64,000 bases of DNA, from NCBI GenBank assembly GCA_040221375.1, contig JAVKEP010000085.1, positions 62,001 to 126,000 on the forward strand. The letters run 5' to 3'. The stretch comes from SHAN690 sp040221375 (GTDB taxonomy: Bacteria; Bacteroidota; Bacteroidia; Flavobacteriales_G; Salibacteraceae). Positions 53,252 to 61,783 of this stretch are shown piece after piece. Numbering within the stretch: the stretch's first letter is position 1; each line of letters opens with the position of its first letter. Made by a program: the position numbers and the translations under genes. The notes beneath the pieces are model-generated. The model was not told the origin of the DNA. It was given only the letters and a program-made list of their open reading frames with translations, and searched no databases.

Positions 53252-53716
53252 ATGCCCAATTTTCTCCTTCCATTCGTCTGCTTATTAGGTTTATCATGTT
53301 CGCTTTCGAGCGCTTCTGCGCAGGTCGTGCCTTACCCTTTCAGCAAGCACTCGCAACACCCTGACGAGCAGCTGGTTGTGCAAATAGACTCCTCCTCGCT
53401 GGTCATGGACAGAGACATGCACCGCTATTTGAAAATGATGGATAGCTTGGATGTGAAGACAATGACGAGTCGGGGATATCGCATTCAGATATTTTCCGCC
53501 GCCGGGCCTAATGCACGAAAAATCGCCTTAGAGAAACAAGCTGAATTTTTAAAACTGTACAGCGATGGCATCGCCTATACCAAGTGGAACTACCCAAACT
53601 GGGTCGTCCGACTAGGTGATTTTCGCACCCATTTGAGTGCCTTGGAATTTCACCATGAAATACGCGAAATCTATCCCGCTTCCTTCATAGTGAAGGACGA
53701 GATCAAGGTAGATTGA
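53252..53716 (+). CDS. Secreted SPOR-domain protein
   Basis: 154 residues from ATG 53252, which begins a signal peptide (MPNFLLPFVCLLGL...ASAQ). The frame upstream from GTG 53171 lacks a sensible start. The C-terminal half is a SPOR fold (RIQIFSAAGPNARKIALEKQ ... WVVRLGDFRTHLSALEFHHEI). SPOR binds denuded peptidoglycan at division sites. Bacteroidota have many such small secreted SPOR proteins. It converges on infB with 27 bp between, and no terminator is evident. Confidence 0.82.
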   Translation: MPNFLLPFVCLLGLSCSLSSASAQVVPYPFSKHSQHPDEQLVVQIDSSSLVMDRDMHRYLKMMDSLDVKTMTSRGYRIQIFSAAGPNARKIALEKQAEFLKLYSDGIAYTKWNYPNWVVRLGDFRTHLSALEFHHEIREIYPASFIVKDEIKVD

Positions 53717-53743
53717 TGGATAATGATTTACTAAGTAGGCTCC

Positions 53744-56512
53744 TTAAAGCGTTCGTGCAACTTCCACTTCTTCAAAGCCTTCGATGATATCGCCGACCTT
53801 GATATCGTTGAAGTTCTCGATGTTCAACCCACATTCAAATCCGGCCTTCACTTCCTTCACGTCGTCCTTAAACCTCTTGAGAGAGCCTAAGTTTCCAGTG
53901 TAGACAACGATGCCATCTCTGATAAGTCGAACCTTGGTATTGCGACTCACCGTTCCGTCGAGCACATAGCAGCCTGCGATGGTTCCCACTTTGCTGATCT
54001 TGAATGTCTCTCTGATCTCTATGTTGCAGACGACCTTTTCTTCAATCTTAGGCTTGAGCATTCCTTCCATCGCTGACTTCATGTCGTTGATGGCATCATA
54101 AATGATCGAGTAAAGTCGAATTTCAATACCCTCGTTTTCGGCGTGTTTTCGCGCTTGAGCGGAAGGCCTGACTTGGAAGCCAATGATGATCGCATCTGAA
54201 GCCGTGGCCAACAGTACGTCTGACTCGGTGATTTGTCCGACTGACTTGTGGATCACATTGATTGCAATGTTTTCAGTAGACAGCTTGAGCATGGAATCCG
54301 CCAATGCCTCAACCGATCCATCCACGTCGCCTTTGACGATCACGTTGACCTCATGGTAGTCGCCCAACTGTATGATTTCTCCAATGTCTTCGAGCGTTCT
54401 TCTACGCTGCGTTCGAATGCTCTGCTCGCGCTGAAGTTGCTGGCGTTTGGTAGCAATATTCTTCGCTTCACGCTCATCCTCCATCACAATGAATGTATCG
54501 CCTGCACTCGGCGCTCCGTTCAAGCCCAATAGACTTACTGGATGCGAAGGACCTGCTGAATCAATGGCTACTCCTCGTTCGTTGAACATGGCCTTCACCC
54601 TTCCGTAATAACTTCCCGCCAAGATGATGTCACCTATGGCCAATGTGCCGGATTGTACGAGCAACGTTGACGTATACCCGCGTCCTTTATCCAAGGTAGC
54701 TTCGATGATGGTACCGCGTGCATTTTTGTCTGGATTCGCCTTCAGTTCAAGCATTTCAGACTCCAAGAGCACCTTTTCAAGCAACTCATTCACGTTCAAT
54801 CCTTGCTTGGCGCTGATCTCCTGGCATTGGAATTTCCCACCCCAGTCTTCGACCAAAATATTCATGTTGGCCAATTGTTCACGAATCTTTTCCGCGTTGG
54901 CTCCATCCTTATCAATCTTGTTAAACGCAAATACCATGGGAACTCCCGCAGCTTGCGCGTGATTGATTGCTTCAACGGTCTGAGGCATGACGGCATCATC
55001 CGCAGCGATCACAATGATCGCAATATCCGTTACCTGAGCACCGCGGGCGCGCATGGCCGTAAATGCTTCGTGACCCGGCGTATCGAGGAAGGTAATCACC
55101 TTACCACTTTCGAGCTCAACGCTGTAGGCACCGATGTGCTGTGTAATTCCTCCCGCCTCGCCAGCGATGACATTTTCGCGGCGGACGTAATCGAGAAGCG
55201 ATGTCTTTCCGTGGTCAACGTGTCCCATTACCGTTACTATCGGCGGACGCTCTATCAAATCCTCAGGATCATCAACGTCTTCAGCCAATACCGTTTCTTG
55301 GATCTCAGAGCTGATGAACTCTACGGTATATCCGAATTCTTCGGCGAGCAAGGTCAACGTTTCTGAATCCAATCGTTGGTTGATGGACACCATCATTCCA
55401 ATGGACATACACATGGAAATCACCTCCGTAGGAGACACGTTCATCATGGTTGCCAATTCGCTTACCGTAACGAATTCGGTAAGCTTCAGTACTTTCTGAT
55501 CTACTTCTGCCTGCTCGAGTTCCTTCTGCATCTTTTCGCTCACGGCATCACGTCGTTCACGACGGTACTTAGAACGTGTAGACTTTCCTTTGCTCTTGAG
55601 CGCAGCAAGGGTTTCCCTAACTTGGTTTTGAATCTGCTCTTCGGTGAGTTCAGGCTTCGGAGCTGCTTTTGCACCTCGGCGTCCAGGGCCTGTGTTTCCT
55701 CCTCGCTTGAAGTCTCTCCCGCCCCCAATAGAAGGCTTATTCGTATCTACTTTAGCGATGCGCTTTCGCTTTCGCTTATTCTTTTCATCCTCAGATTCTT
55801 CAGGCTTTTTCTTCACCCGTTCAGCCGGAAGGTCGATCTTACCTACAAACTTAGGACCGTCGAGTTTTTGGGCTTTCGCCTTCATCACTTCCTGCTCCTT
55901 GACAGGCGCTGTCGCTGGTGGTTCAGTGCCTTCGGTAGTAGCGTCATCTGACTTCACCTTTGCATCCGCTGGTGCTGCCGCTTTCGCTTTTTTGGCTGCT
56001 TCAAGCTTTTCTTCAGCCTCTTTCTTCTCAGCGGCGACCTTTTGCTCTTCTTCTTTTTCGGCCTTTTTCTTGGGACGGTTAGACTTGATGGCAGACAAGT
56101 CGATCTTCCCGACCACGGTTGGGCCTGAATCTTTATCCTTTACTTCTTCTTTCTTGGGTTCTGATTTAGGAGCCGTCGGTTTCTCTACAACATCGGGTTC
56201 ATCGATTCCTCCCACGTTCTTGATCAACACTTCGTCTTGGTCCTTGTCCTCATTAGACTTGGTCTTCTTCGAGTCATCCAAGGTGATCGTCTCTCGGACG
56301 ACTTTGGTGTACGCGAGTTCGTCAGACTTCTGCTTCTTGGCTCGATCCGGAGCAAATTCCTCCATCAAAAGCTGATAAGCCGAGGCCTCTATCTTGGTGT
56401 TGGGCCGAGCTTCTATCTCAATTCCTCTTTTAGCCAAGAATTCCACTACGGTAGGAAGGCCTACGTTGAACTCTTTTGCTGCTTTACTTAATCTAATCGG
56501 TGCTTCTGCCAT
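53744..56512 (-). CDS. infB: Translation initiation factor IF-2
   Basis: 922 residues. N-terminal helix domain, then a long charged linker (about 90-290) with runs of Lys and Glu and two copies of a VGKIDL motif (TVVGKIDLS and KFVGKIDLP). The G domain has GHVDHGKTSLLDYV, DTPGHEAF and NKID. Domains II-IV follow, ending in VEVARTL. It delivers initiator tRNA to the 30S subunit. Last gene of rimP-nusA-infB, 41 bp after nusA. Confidence 0.97.
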   Translation of the reverse strand: MAEAPIRLSKAAKEFNVGLPTVVEFLAKRGIEIEARPNTKIEASAYQLLMEEFAPDRAKKQKSDELAYTKVVRETITLDDSKKTKSNEDKDQDEVLIKNVGGIDEPDVVEKPTAPKSEPKKEEVKDKDSGPTVVGKIDLSAIKSNRPKKKAEKEEEQKVAAEKKEAEEKLEAAKKAKAAAPADAKVKSDDATTEGTEPPATAPVKEQEVMKAKAQKLDGPKFVGKIDLPAERVKKKPEESEDEKNKRKRKRIAKVDTNKPSIGGGRDFKRGGNTGPGRRGAKAAPKPELTEEQIQNQVRETLAALKSKGKSTRSKYRRERRDAVSEKMQKELEQAEVDQKVLKLTEFVTVSELATMMNVSPTEVISMCMSIGMMVSINQRLDSETLTLLAEEFGYTVEFISSEIQETVLAEDVDDPEDLIERPPIVTVMGHVDHGKTSLLDYVRRENVIAGEAGGITQHIGAYSVELESGKVITFLDTPGHEAFTAMRARGAQVTDIAIIVIAADDAVMPQTVEAINHAQAAGVPMVFAFNKIDKDGANAEKIREQLANMNILVEDWGGKFQCQEISAKQGLNVNELLEKVLLESEMLELKANPDKNARGTIIEATLDKGRGYTSTLLVQSGTLAIGDIILAGSYYGRVKAMFNERGVAIDSAGPSHPVSLLGLNGAPSAGDTFIVMEDEREAKNIATKRQQLQREQSIRTQRRRTLEDIGEIIQLGDYHEVNVIVKGDVDGSVEALADSMLKLSTENIAINVIHKSVGQITESDVLLATASDAIIIGFQVRPSAQARKHAENEGIEIRLYSIIYDAINDMKSAMEGMLKPKIEEKVVCNIEIRETFKISKVGTIAGCYVLDGTVSRNTKVRLIRDGIVVYTGNLGSLKRFKDDVKEVKAGFECGLNIENFNDIKVGDIIEGFEEVEVARTL

Positions 56513-56553
56513 AAATATGTTGCGAATCTCGTGATTTTCTCACACTCTCATGC

Positions 56554-57789
56554 TCATTCAAATTCTGCGCGAAGGATCTGAAGAACCTCTTTGACGGTCT
56601 CTTCCTCCAGATCGGTACGCTTAACGAGGTCTTCCATGGTCAGTTCGAGAACGCTCTTGGCCGTATCGCAACCAATGGTTTTGAGCTCATCGATGATCCA
56701 ATGATCGATCTCATCTGCAAATTCTTCCAAGTCCACATCTTCGTAATCTTCTTCTGATTCTCGATAGACGTCAATCTCGTGTCCGGTAAGCTTTCCAGCC
56801 AATTTAATGTTGTGTCCTCCCTTACCGATCGCCAATGAAACCTGGTCTGGTTTGAGGTAAACACTCGCGTGCCCTGTTTCTTCATTGATCTTGATGGTGG
56901 TGATTTTCGCAGGGCTCAAAGAGCGCTGAATAAAGAGCTGCGGGTTGGCCGTATAGTTGATGACGTCAATGTTTTCATTGCGCAATTCACGAACGATGCC
57001 ATGGATCCTAGAACCTTTCATTCCCACGCAAGCCCCAACTGGATCGATGCGGTCGTCGTAGGACTCTACTGCCACTTTTGCCCGTTCTCCTGGTTCGCGT
57101 ACGATCTTTTTGATGGTGATGAGGCCATCGTAAATCTCGGGCACTTCCATTTCAAAGAGTCGTTCCAAAAAGGCGGGTGAAGTTCTAGACAGGATGATGA
57201 TAGGGCTGGTGTTTTTCATATCCACCTTACTCACTACTGCTCTTACGGTATCTCCTTTCTTAAAGTAATCCGTTGGTATTTGTTCCGATTTCGGTAACAC
57301 CAATTCATTGCCTTCGTCGTCCAAGACTAGGATTTCGCGCTTCCAAATTTGATACACCTCGCCGGTGATGATATCTCCCACACGGTCTTTGTACTTTTTG
57401 TAGATGCTATCCTTCTCCAGCTCTTGGATCTTGGCCTGTAGGTTTTGGCGCATCGAAAGGATCGCTCGCCTACCGAAGTTTTCAATCTTTAATTCTTCCG
57501 AAGCTTCTTCACCGATCTCAAAATCGGGCTCAATCTTCACCGCATCGCTGTACTCGATTTCCGTCAAATCGTCTTCAACGGCACCATCGGCAACGATCGT
57601 ACGGTTACGCCAAATCTCAAGGTCGCCCTTGTCTGGGTTGATGATGATGTCGAAGTTAGCGTCGTCTTCATATTCCTTGATGATCATGCCGCGGATCACA
57701 TCTTCTAAAATGTGCATCATCGTAACGCGGTCAATGTTCTTGAGGTCTTTGAAATCCTGAAACGACTCAATCAATTCATCGGTGTTCAT
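56554..57789 (-). CDS. nusA: Transcription termination/antitermination factor NusA
   Basis: 411 residues. N-terminal RNA polymerase-binding domain, S1 domain around 135-200 (VGDIITGEVYQIWKREILVLD), KH domains (VGMKGSRIHGIVRELRNENIDVI; SLAIGKGGHNIKLAGKLTG), and a short acidic end with one helix-hairpin-like segment. The E. coli C-terminal acidic repeats are absent, as is usual outside Proteobacteria. 11 bp after rimP. Confidence 0.96.
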   Translation of the reverse strand: MNTDELIESFQDFKDLKNIDRVTMMHILEDVIRGMIIKEYEDDANFDIIINPDKGDLEIWRNRTIVADGAVEDDLTEIEYSDAVKIEPDFEIGEEASEELKIENFGRRAILSMRQNLQAKIQELEKDSIYKKYKDRVGDIITGEVYQIWKREILVLDDEGNELVLPKSEQIPTDYFKKGDTVRAVVSKVDMKNTSPIIILSRTSPAFLERLFEMEVPEIYDGLITIKKIVREPGERAKVAVESYDDRIDPVGACVGMKGSRIHGIVRELRNENIDVINYTANPQLFIQRSLSPAKITTIKINEETGHASVYLKPDQVSLAIGKGGHNIKLAGKLTGHEIDVYRESEEDYEDVDLEEFADEIDHWIIDELKTIGCDTAKSVLELTMEDLVKRTDLEEETVKEVLQILRAEFE

Positions 57790-57800
57790 ATCAGAAAAGT

Positions 57801-58247
57801 TTATTTAAACGAAATAATAATTTTAGCTTCCTTGATGTTTTCCCATTCGATCAATTCCTCCCGCGCTGGAAGCTTCTTCTTTTTAGAAGGCGGCAATTTC
57901 AATTTCAATTGCTCGTCTGCCTCCAAAAGTTCTCCTTTCAACTCTGCGCCATCTTCCAATTGCACGCGGAGCTCTCGCCCCACATTCTTCACATATTGTC
58001 TGCGATCGCGCAAAGGCTTATCGATGCCGGCAGAAGAGACTTGCAACTCAAAATCTTGCGTCTCCCGATCGAGGCTCGATTCCACATGTCGGCTCACTTG
58101 GACGCAATCGTCGATTGTGACTCCCTCCATGCTGTCCAATTCGATCACGATGCGATTGGCAGAACTGACCGTGAGCTCAACGACAAACATGCCGGTTCCC
58201 TCGATCTTTTCTTCTACTAACGCGCGTATGTCAGATGCATTAATCAT
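57801..58247 (-). CDS. rimP: Ribosome maturation factor RimP
   Basis: 148 residues from ATG 58247 (MINASDIRALVEEKIEG). The frame running to 58304 would place translation through a hairpin and is not credible. RimP assists late 30S assembly. An N-terminal alpha/beta domain and a C-terminal SH3-like barrel are suggested by VSSAGIDKPLRDRRQYVKNVGRELRV. First gene of the rimP-nusA-infB operon. Confidence 0.93.
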   Translation of the reverse strand: MINASDIRALVEEKIEGTGMFVVELTVSSANRIVIELDSMEGVTIDDCVQVSRHVESSLDRETQDFELQVSSAGIDKPLRDRRQYVKNVGRELRVQLEDGAELKGELLEADEQLKLKLPPSKKKKLPAREELIEWENIKEAKIIISFK

Positions 58248-58259
58248 GGTATTCCAGCC

Positions 58260-58285
58260 AAAAAAAATGAGGGGACTTCCCCTCA
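58260..58285 (-). terminator. Terminator-like hairpin in the rimP leader
   Basis: Seven-pair stem TGAGGGG/CCCCTCA (58285-58279 with 58274-58268, loop AAGT) followed on the minus strand by eight T (58267-58260). It may end the YwqK-repeat transcript that stops at 58335. Because only 12 nt separate the T run from the rimP ATG, any promoter for rimP must lie upstream of it, so it also sits in the rimP-nusA-infB leader and could attenuate it. Confidence 0.75.
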
Positions 58286-58301
58286 CTACTCTTTGACGCG
58301 G

Positions 58302-58309
58302 CAAATATA
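58302..58309 (-). promoter_or_regulatory. Candidate -7 element for rimP-nusA-infB
   Basis: TATATTTG on the minus strand, full match, 54 nt before the rimP ATG and 16 nt before the terminator-like hairpin. No convincing -33. Confidence 0.45.
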
Positions 58310-58334
58310 AGCAAGATATCTCTTACAGAATCAC

Positions 58335-59945
58335 TTAAGGCATCTGAATTCCATCCTTAAAAATCAATTCGTTAATCACCTTGCCCTTGTCGTCGTAATT
58401 GATCGCCTTGCCATGTGGCACCCCGTTTTTGTAATGCCTCACACCGATCAATTGACCCGTTTGATTGTACATTTCACTCTTTCCATCCAATCGATCCATT
58501 CGGTAACTCTGCTTTTTGAGTACCGATCCATGCGGGAAATAGTAGGTTGATTTCCCATTTTTCGCGCCGTTGGAGTACACGCATTCGTAATCTACGTTAC
58601 CTGCTTCATAGTAGTACGTCCACTTTCCATGCTTCATTCCGGCGTTGTAGCTCCCGACTTCGCGCGTGTTTCCGTTTCGATAACCATAGGTCCAATCAGC
58701 GTCTTTCACTCCTTCCTTTCTAACACCTTTATAGTTTAGCTTCCCATTATCAAACCATCCCTTCCAGTCGCCGTGCATGACGCCGGCCTTGTACGTGCCT
58801 TCGTCTTTCATCTGACCATTTTGATACCAAGCCTGCCATAGGCCTTCTTCCTTTCCATTTACGTAGTTGCCTTTTTGCAAAACTTGACCCGATTCAAAGT
58901 ACGTGATCCACTCCCCGTGTTTTTTATCGTCGAGGTAACTTCCCACTTTCCAGTCAGAACCATCCTTATAGGACATACGCCATTCTCCTTGCCGGAGGTT
59001 TTCTCTGAATTCTCCGGTACTCTCCACCTGGCCGTTTTCAAAGTAGTAGGTCCACCTACCGTGTTGCATATCGTCCTTGAACGCTCCCCGCATGTACACC
59101 TGTCCAGAACTATTGTACCAGGTCCAAGGCCCGTTCTTTTTACCATTTGTATGCCTTCCCTCTATGCTGATCTCACCTGTGGGATACCAAGTCCGAATCA
59201 CCCCATCCAACTTTCCGTCTTTGTATTCGATGTGTTTCCATCGAGCACCATCTTCGTAATAAAACTTCCATAATCCGGAGCGGTCGGTTTGAAAAGCATC
59301 GCCCTCGCTCTCCACATTGCCATTTTCGTAGAAGTAGGTTGACAAACCGTAGAACTGATTGTACTTCACGCTCAGTTTCGAACGCAGGCGTCCACTTTCA
59401 TAGTAGTCGTAGAGCACGCCATTTCCATCGATCAGCGTTTGTTCCCCGTCCATGTTGCGCCCTTCCTGCGGATAAGGCACCCCTTGCTCGTACGTAATCT
59501 CCTTCCAGAGGTCCCCTTCAGGAAACCACCATTTCCATTCTCCATTTCTTACATTGTAGAAATAGCTGCCTTTTACTTTCATGTTTCCATTCGGGTACCA
59601 TTCCTTGTAGATGCTATCCCGCAATGGAGCCAAGATGCCATCTTGGTAAATCAATTTAAAATAACCTTCAGCTTTGCGCTGCCCGTTGTCATACCAATAC
59701 AACACTGAGCCACTGAGCAGTCCATTATTATAGTGACTCTGCTCTTGTTTCTTTCCATTTTCGTAGTAATACGTCCACTCGCCGTGCTTCTTTCCGAGTA
59801 AGAAAAAGCCTTCGCTGTATTTCTGCTTATGTTCGTCATCATAATAGGTGACGAAAGGCTCGGGTTTTGCATCCGAAACTTTGATGTCCTGGGCCAGGAC
59901 CAATGACGAAACGAGCATGATGCCCATAAACAAGCAGTACTTCAT
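58335..59945 (-). CDS. Secreted YwqK/MORN-repeat protein
   Basis: 536 residues from ATG 59945, which gives a signal peptide (MKYCLFMGIMLVSSLVLAQ); the frame start at 60005 adds an unsupported 20 residues. The rest is about 18 tandem repeats of about 23 residues with the pattern Gly-x-Trp-x-x-Tyr/Trp-Tyr-x-x-Gly-x-hydrophobic-x-x-x-Gly-x-Tyr, for example GEWTYYYENGKKQEQ and GRWTYYFENGQVESTG. These are the MORN/YwqK antitoxin-type repeats, abundant in Bacteroidota secreted proteins. A beta-hairpin solenoid is expected. No toxin gene is adjacent; the divergent neighbour is crotonase-like. Confidence 0.9.
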   Translation of the reverse strand: MKYCLFMGIMLVSSLVLAQDIKVSDAKPEPFVTYYDDEHKQKYSEGFFLLGKKHGEWTYYYENGKKQEQSHYNNGLLSGSVLYWYDNGQRKAEGYFKLIYQDGILAPLRDSIYKEWYPNGNMKVKGSYFYNVRNGEWKWWFPEGDLWKEITYEQGVPYPQEGRNMDGEQTLIDGNGVLYDYYESGRLRSKLSVKYNQFYGLSTYFYENGNVESEGDAFQTDRSGLWKFYYEDGARWKHIEYKDGKLDGVIRTWYPTGEISIEGRHTNGKKNGPWTWYNSSGQVYMRGAFKDDMQHGRWTYYFENGQVESTGEFRENLRQGEWRMSYKDGSDWKVGSYLDDKKHGEWITYFESGQVLQKGNYVNGKEEGLWQAWYQNGQMKDEGTYKAGVMHGDWKGWFDNGKLNYKGVRKEGVKDADWTYGYRNGNTREVGSYNAGMKHGKWTYYYEAGNVDYECVYSNGAKNGKSTYYFPHGSVLKKQSYRMDRLDGKSEMYNQTGQLIGVRHYKNGVPHGKAINYDDKGKVINELIFKDGIQMP

Positions 59946-59950
59946 AGGGC

Positions 59951-59958
59951 CAAATCTA
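59951..59958 (-). promoter_or_regulatory. Candidate -7 element for the YwqK-repeat gene
   Basis: TAGATTTG on the minus strand, full match, ending 5 nt (GCCCT) before ATG 59945. A leaderless or near-leaderless transcript is implied. -33 is weak. Confidence 0.42.
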
Positions 59959-60077
59959 GCTTGGGTGCGCTGCACGCTGAAGATGGGTGCGAAAAGTTTT
60001 CCCATTCGGGTGTTAACTCGATCTCGACTGGATTATTTCATACAAGTTTCTTCCTTTGCGCAAAGTTTGGACACAAG

Positions 60078-60833
60078 ATGGATGCATACGTTAAAAAAGA
60101 AATCAACGACGGGATAGCCAAGATTGAATTTTATCACCCACAAAGCAATTCACTTCCAGGAGCAATCCTCAATCAGCTGGCAACTACAATTTCGGACGCT
60201 GGGAAAGATGACGATGTAGCCGCTATTTTACTACAAAGCGGAGGCGATCGAGCGTTTTGTGCTGGGGCGAGTTTTGACGAGCTGATCGCGATTCACAACA
60301 AAGCCCAAGGAAAGGAGTTTTTCAGCGGTTTTGCCAACGTAATCAACGCCATGCGGAAATGTCCAAAATTCATCATCGGACGCGTCCAGGGGAAAACGGT
60401 AGGAGGAGGCGTCGGCCTCGCCAGTTCGATGGACTATTGCTTCGCCACCCAATTTGCTTCTGTGAAACTTTCTGAATTGGCCGTGGGGATTGGCCCCTTC
60501 GTTGTAGGCCCAGCGGTGGAACGAAAAGTGGGTACGGCAGCGTTCAGTGAACTGGCCATCGCCGCTACTGAATGGAGAACGGCTGAATGGGCCAAACAGC
60601 GCGGCATGTTCGCTGAAGTCTATGAGAGCATCGAAGAAATGGATCGCTCTATCGAGGCATTTTTACGCAAGGTCAAAGGATACAACCCTGAAGCCATGGC
60701 AGCGATGAAACGCATATTTTGGGAAGGAACGGAGGATTGGGATGAGCTGCTTATGCAGCGTGCGGTTGTGAGCGGAACGTTAGTTTTATCCGACTTCACC
60801 CGAAATGCCATACAGTCTTTTAAGTCAAAATAA
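60078..60833 (+). CDS. Enoyl-CoA hydratase/isomerase-family protein
   Basis: 251 residues from ATG 60078 (MDAYVKKEINDGIAKIEF). The longer frame from 59961 runs over the divergent promoter and is rejected. Crotonase fold: the oxyanion-hole segments are AFCAGASFDEL and GKTVGGGVGLAS, and the second catalytic region is KLSELAVGIGP. The first catalytic Glu of hydratases (GGGCE) is replaced by Gly, while a Glu is kept in SELAVG. This pattern is closer to isomerases or other crotonase subfamilies than to a true hydratase, so substrate is open. 14 bp upstream of the DUF3078 gene. Confidence 0.85.
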   Translation: MDAYVKKEINDGIAKIEFYHPQSNSLPGAILNQLATTISDAGKDDDVAAILLQSGGDRAFCAGASFDELIAIHNKAQGKEFFSGFANVINAMRKCPKFIIGRVQGKTVGGGVGLASSMDYCFATQFASVKLSELAVGIGPFVVGPAVERKVGTAAFSELAIAATEWRTAEWAKQRGMFAEVYESIEEMDRSIEAFLRKVKGYNPEAMAAMKRIFWEGTEDWDELLMQRAVVSGTLVLSDFTRNAIQSFKSK

Positions 60834-60847
60834 TACATCTAGTATCC

Positions 60848-61783
60848 ATGAAAAAAGCATCAACCTTACTGTTCGCTTTGTGCGTTCTATCTCTCGCCAA
60901 AGCACAAGATTCGAATGCGGTGGCGCCGACCTGGAAAAAGGGAAGCGTCTTCGGCTTGAATTTTTCTCAAACTTTTCTAAACAATTGGCAAGGGGGAGGG
61001 CAATCTGCAATCAACGGAACCATACTCTTCAACACATTTGCCAACTACAAGAAAGATAAATGGACATGGGACAATTCGTTGGATGCGGCGTATGGAATTT
61101 CTAGGATTGGGACCAAAGGAGTCGTTCAAAAGACCGATGACCGCATAGAAATTAATTCCAAGTTTGGACACAAGACGCCGGTTGTCAGTACCTTTTGGAC
61201 GGCCATGTTCACTTTTCGTACGCAATGGGATGCGGGATACGATTATGCCGCCACTCCATCACCGCTAATCTCAGATCCTTTTGCGCCTGCATACGTCATT
61301 GCTGGATTAGGCATTGACTATAAGCCGAACGACAAGTTTTCAATGTATGTTTCTCCCGTTACTAGTAAAACAACCATCGTAGACAATCAACGCTTGGCAG
61401 ACGCTGGCGCTTTTGGTGTTACGGCCGCCACCTTCGGTCCCGGTGGAACGAAGTTGACAGATGGCAAGCGAATCAGGTATGAAATTGGCGGATTCTTCAA
61501 AGTGCAATACGCCACAGAAATTGTCAAGAATGTGAAGCTTTCAACGCGTGCCGAATTCTTCTCTAACTACCTGGAGAACCCACAAAACATTGACATCAAT
61601 TGGGAAACCCTCATCGCAATGAAGGTCAACTCATGGCTCACAACGAGCATCACAACCCATTTGGTCTACGATGACGACATCACCTTTGCCGTCGATCGGA
61701 ACGGAGACGGAACCGATGACGGTAGAGGACCTCGGACACAGTTCAAGGAAGTGTTCGCATTAGGGATTCAAGTCCAACTCTAA
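60848..61783 (+). CDS. DUF3078 outer-membrane protein
   Basis: 311 residues, signal peptide (ends AKAQ), then a beta-barrel. WKKGSVFGLNFSQTFLNNW near the start, WTWDNSLDAAYGISRIG and EINSKFGHK are typical of DUF3078, a Bacteroidota-restricted family of unknown function. It ends LGIQVQL and overlaps the convergent DUF2461 gene by 4 bp. Confidence 0.9.
   Translation: MKKASTLLFALCVLSLAKAQDSNAVAPTWKKGSVFGLNFSQTFLNNWQGGGQSAINGTILFNTFANYKKDKWTWDNSLDAAYGISRIGTKGVVQKTDDRIEINSKFGHKTPVVSTFWTAMFTFRTQWDAGYDYAATPSPLISDPFAPAYVIAGLGIDYKPNDKFSMYVSPVTSKTTIVDNQRLADAGAFGVTAATFGPGGTKLTDGKRIRYEIGGFFKVQYATEIVKNVKLSTRAEFFSNYLENPQNIDINWETLIAMKVNSWLTTSITTHLVYDDDITFAVDRNGDGTDDGRGPRTQFKEVFALGIQVQL

Noticed and set aside
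55644..56375. 243-residue plus-strand frame opposite infB
   Set aside because: Ser/Phe-rich mirror of the Lys/Glu-rich IF-2 linker; a compositional shadow.
58335..59945. DNA repeat array or CRISPR-like structure in the repeat gene
   Set aside because: The repetition is at protein level with diverged codons; there are no identical direct repeats with spacers.
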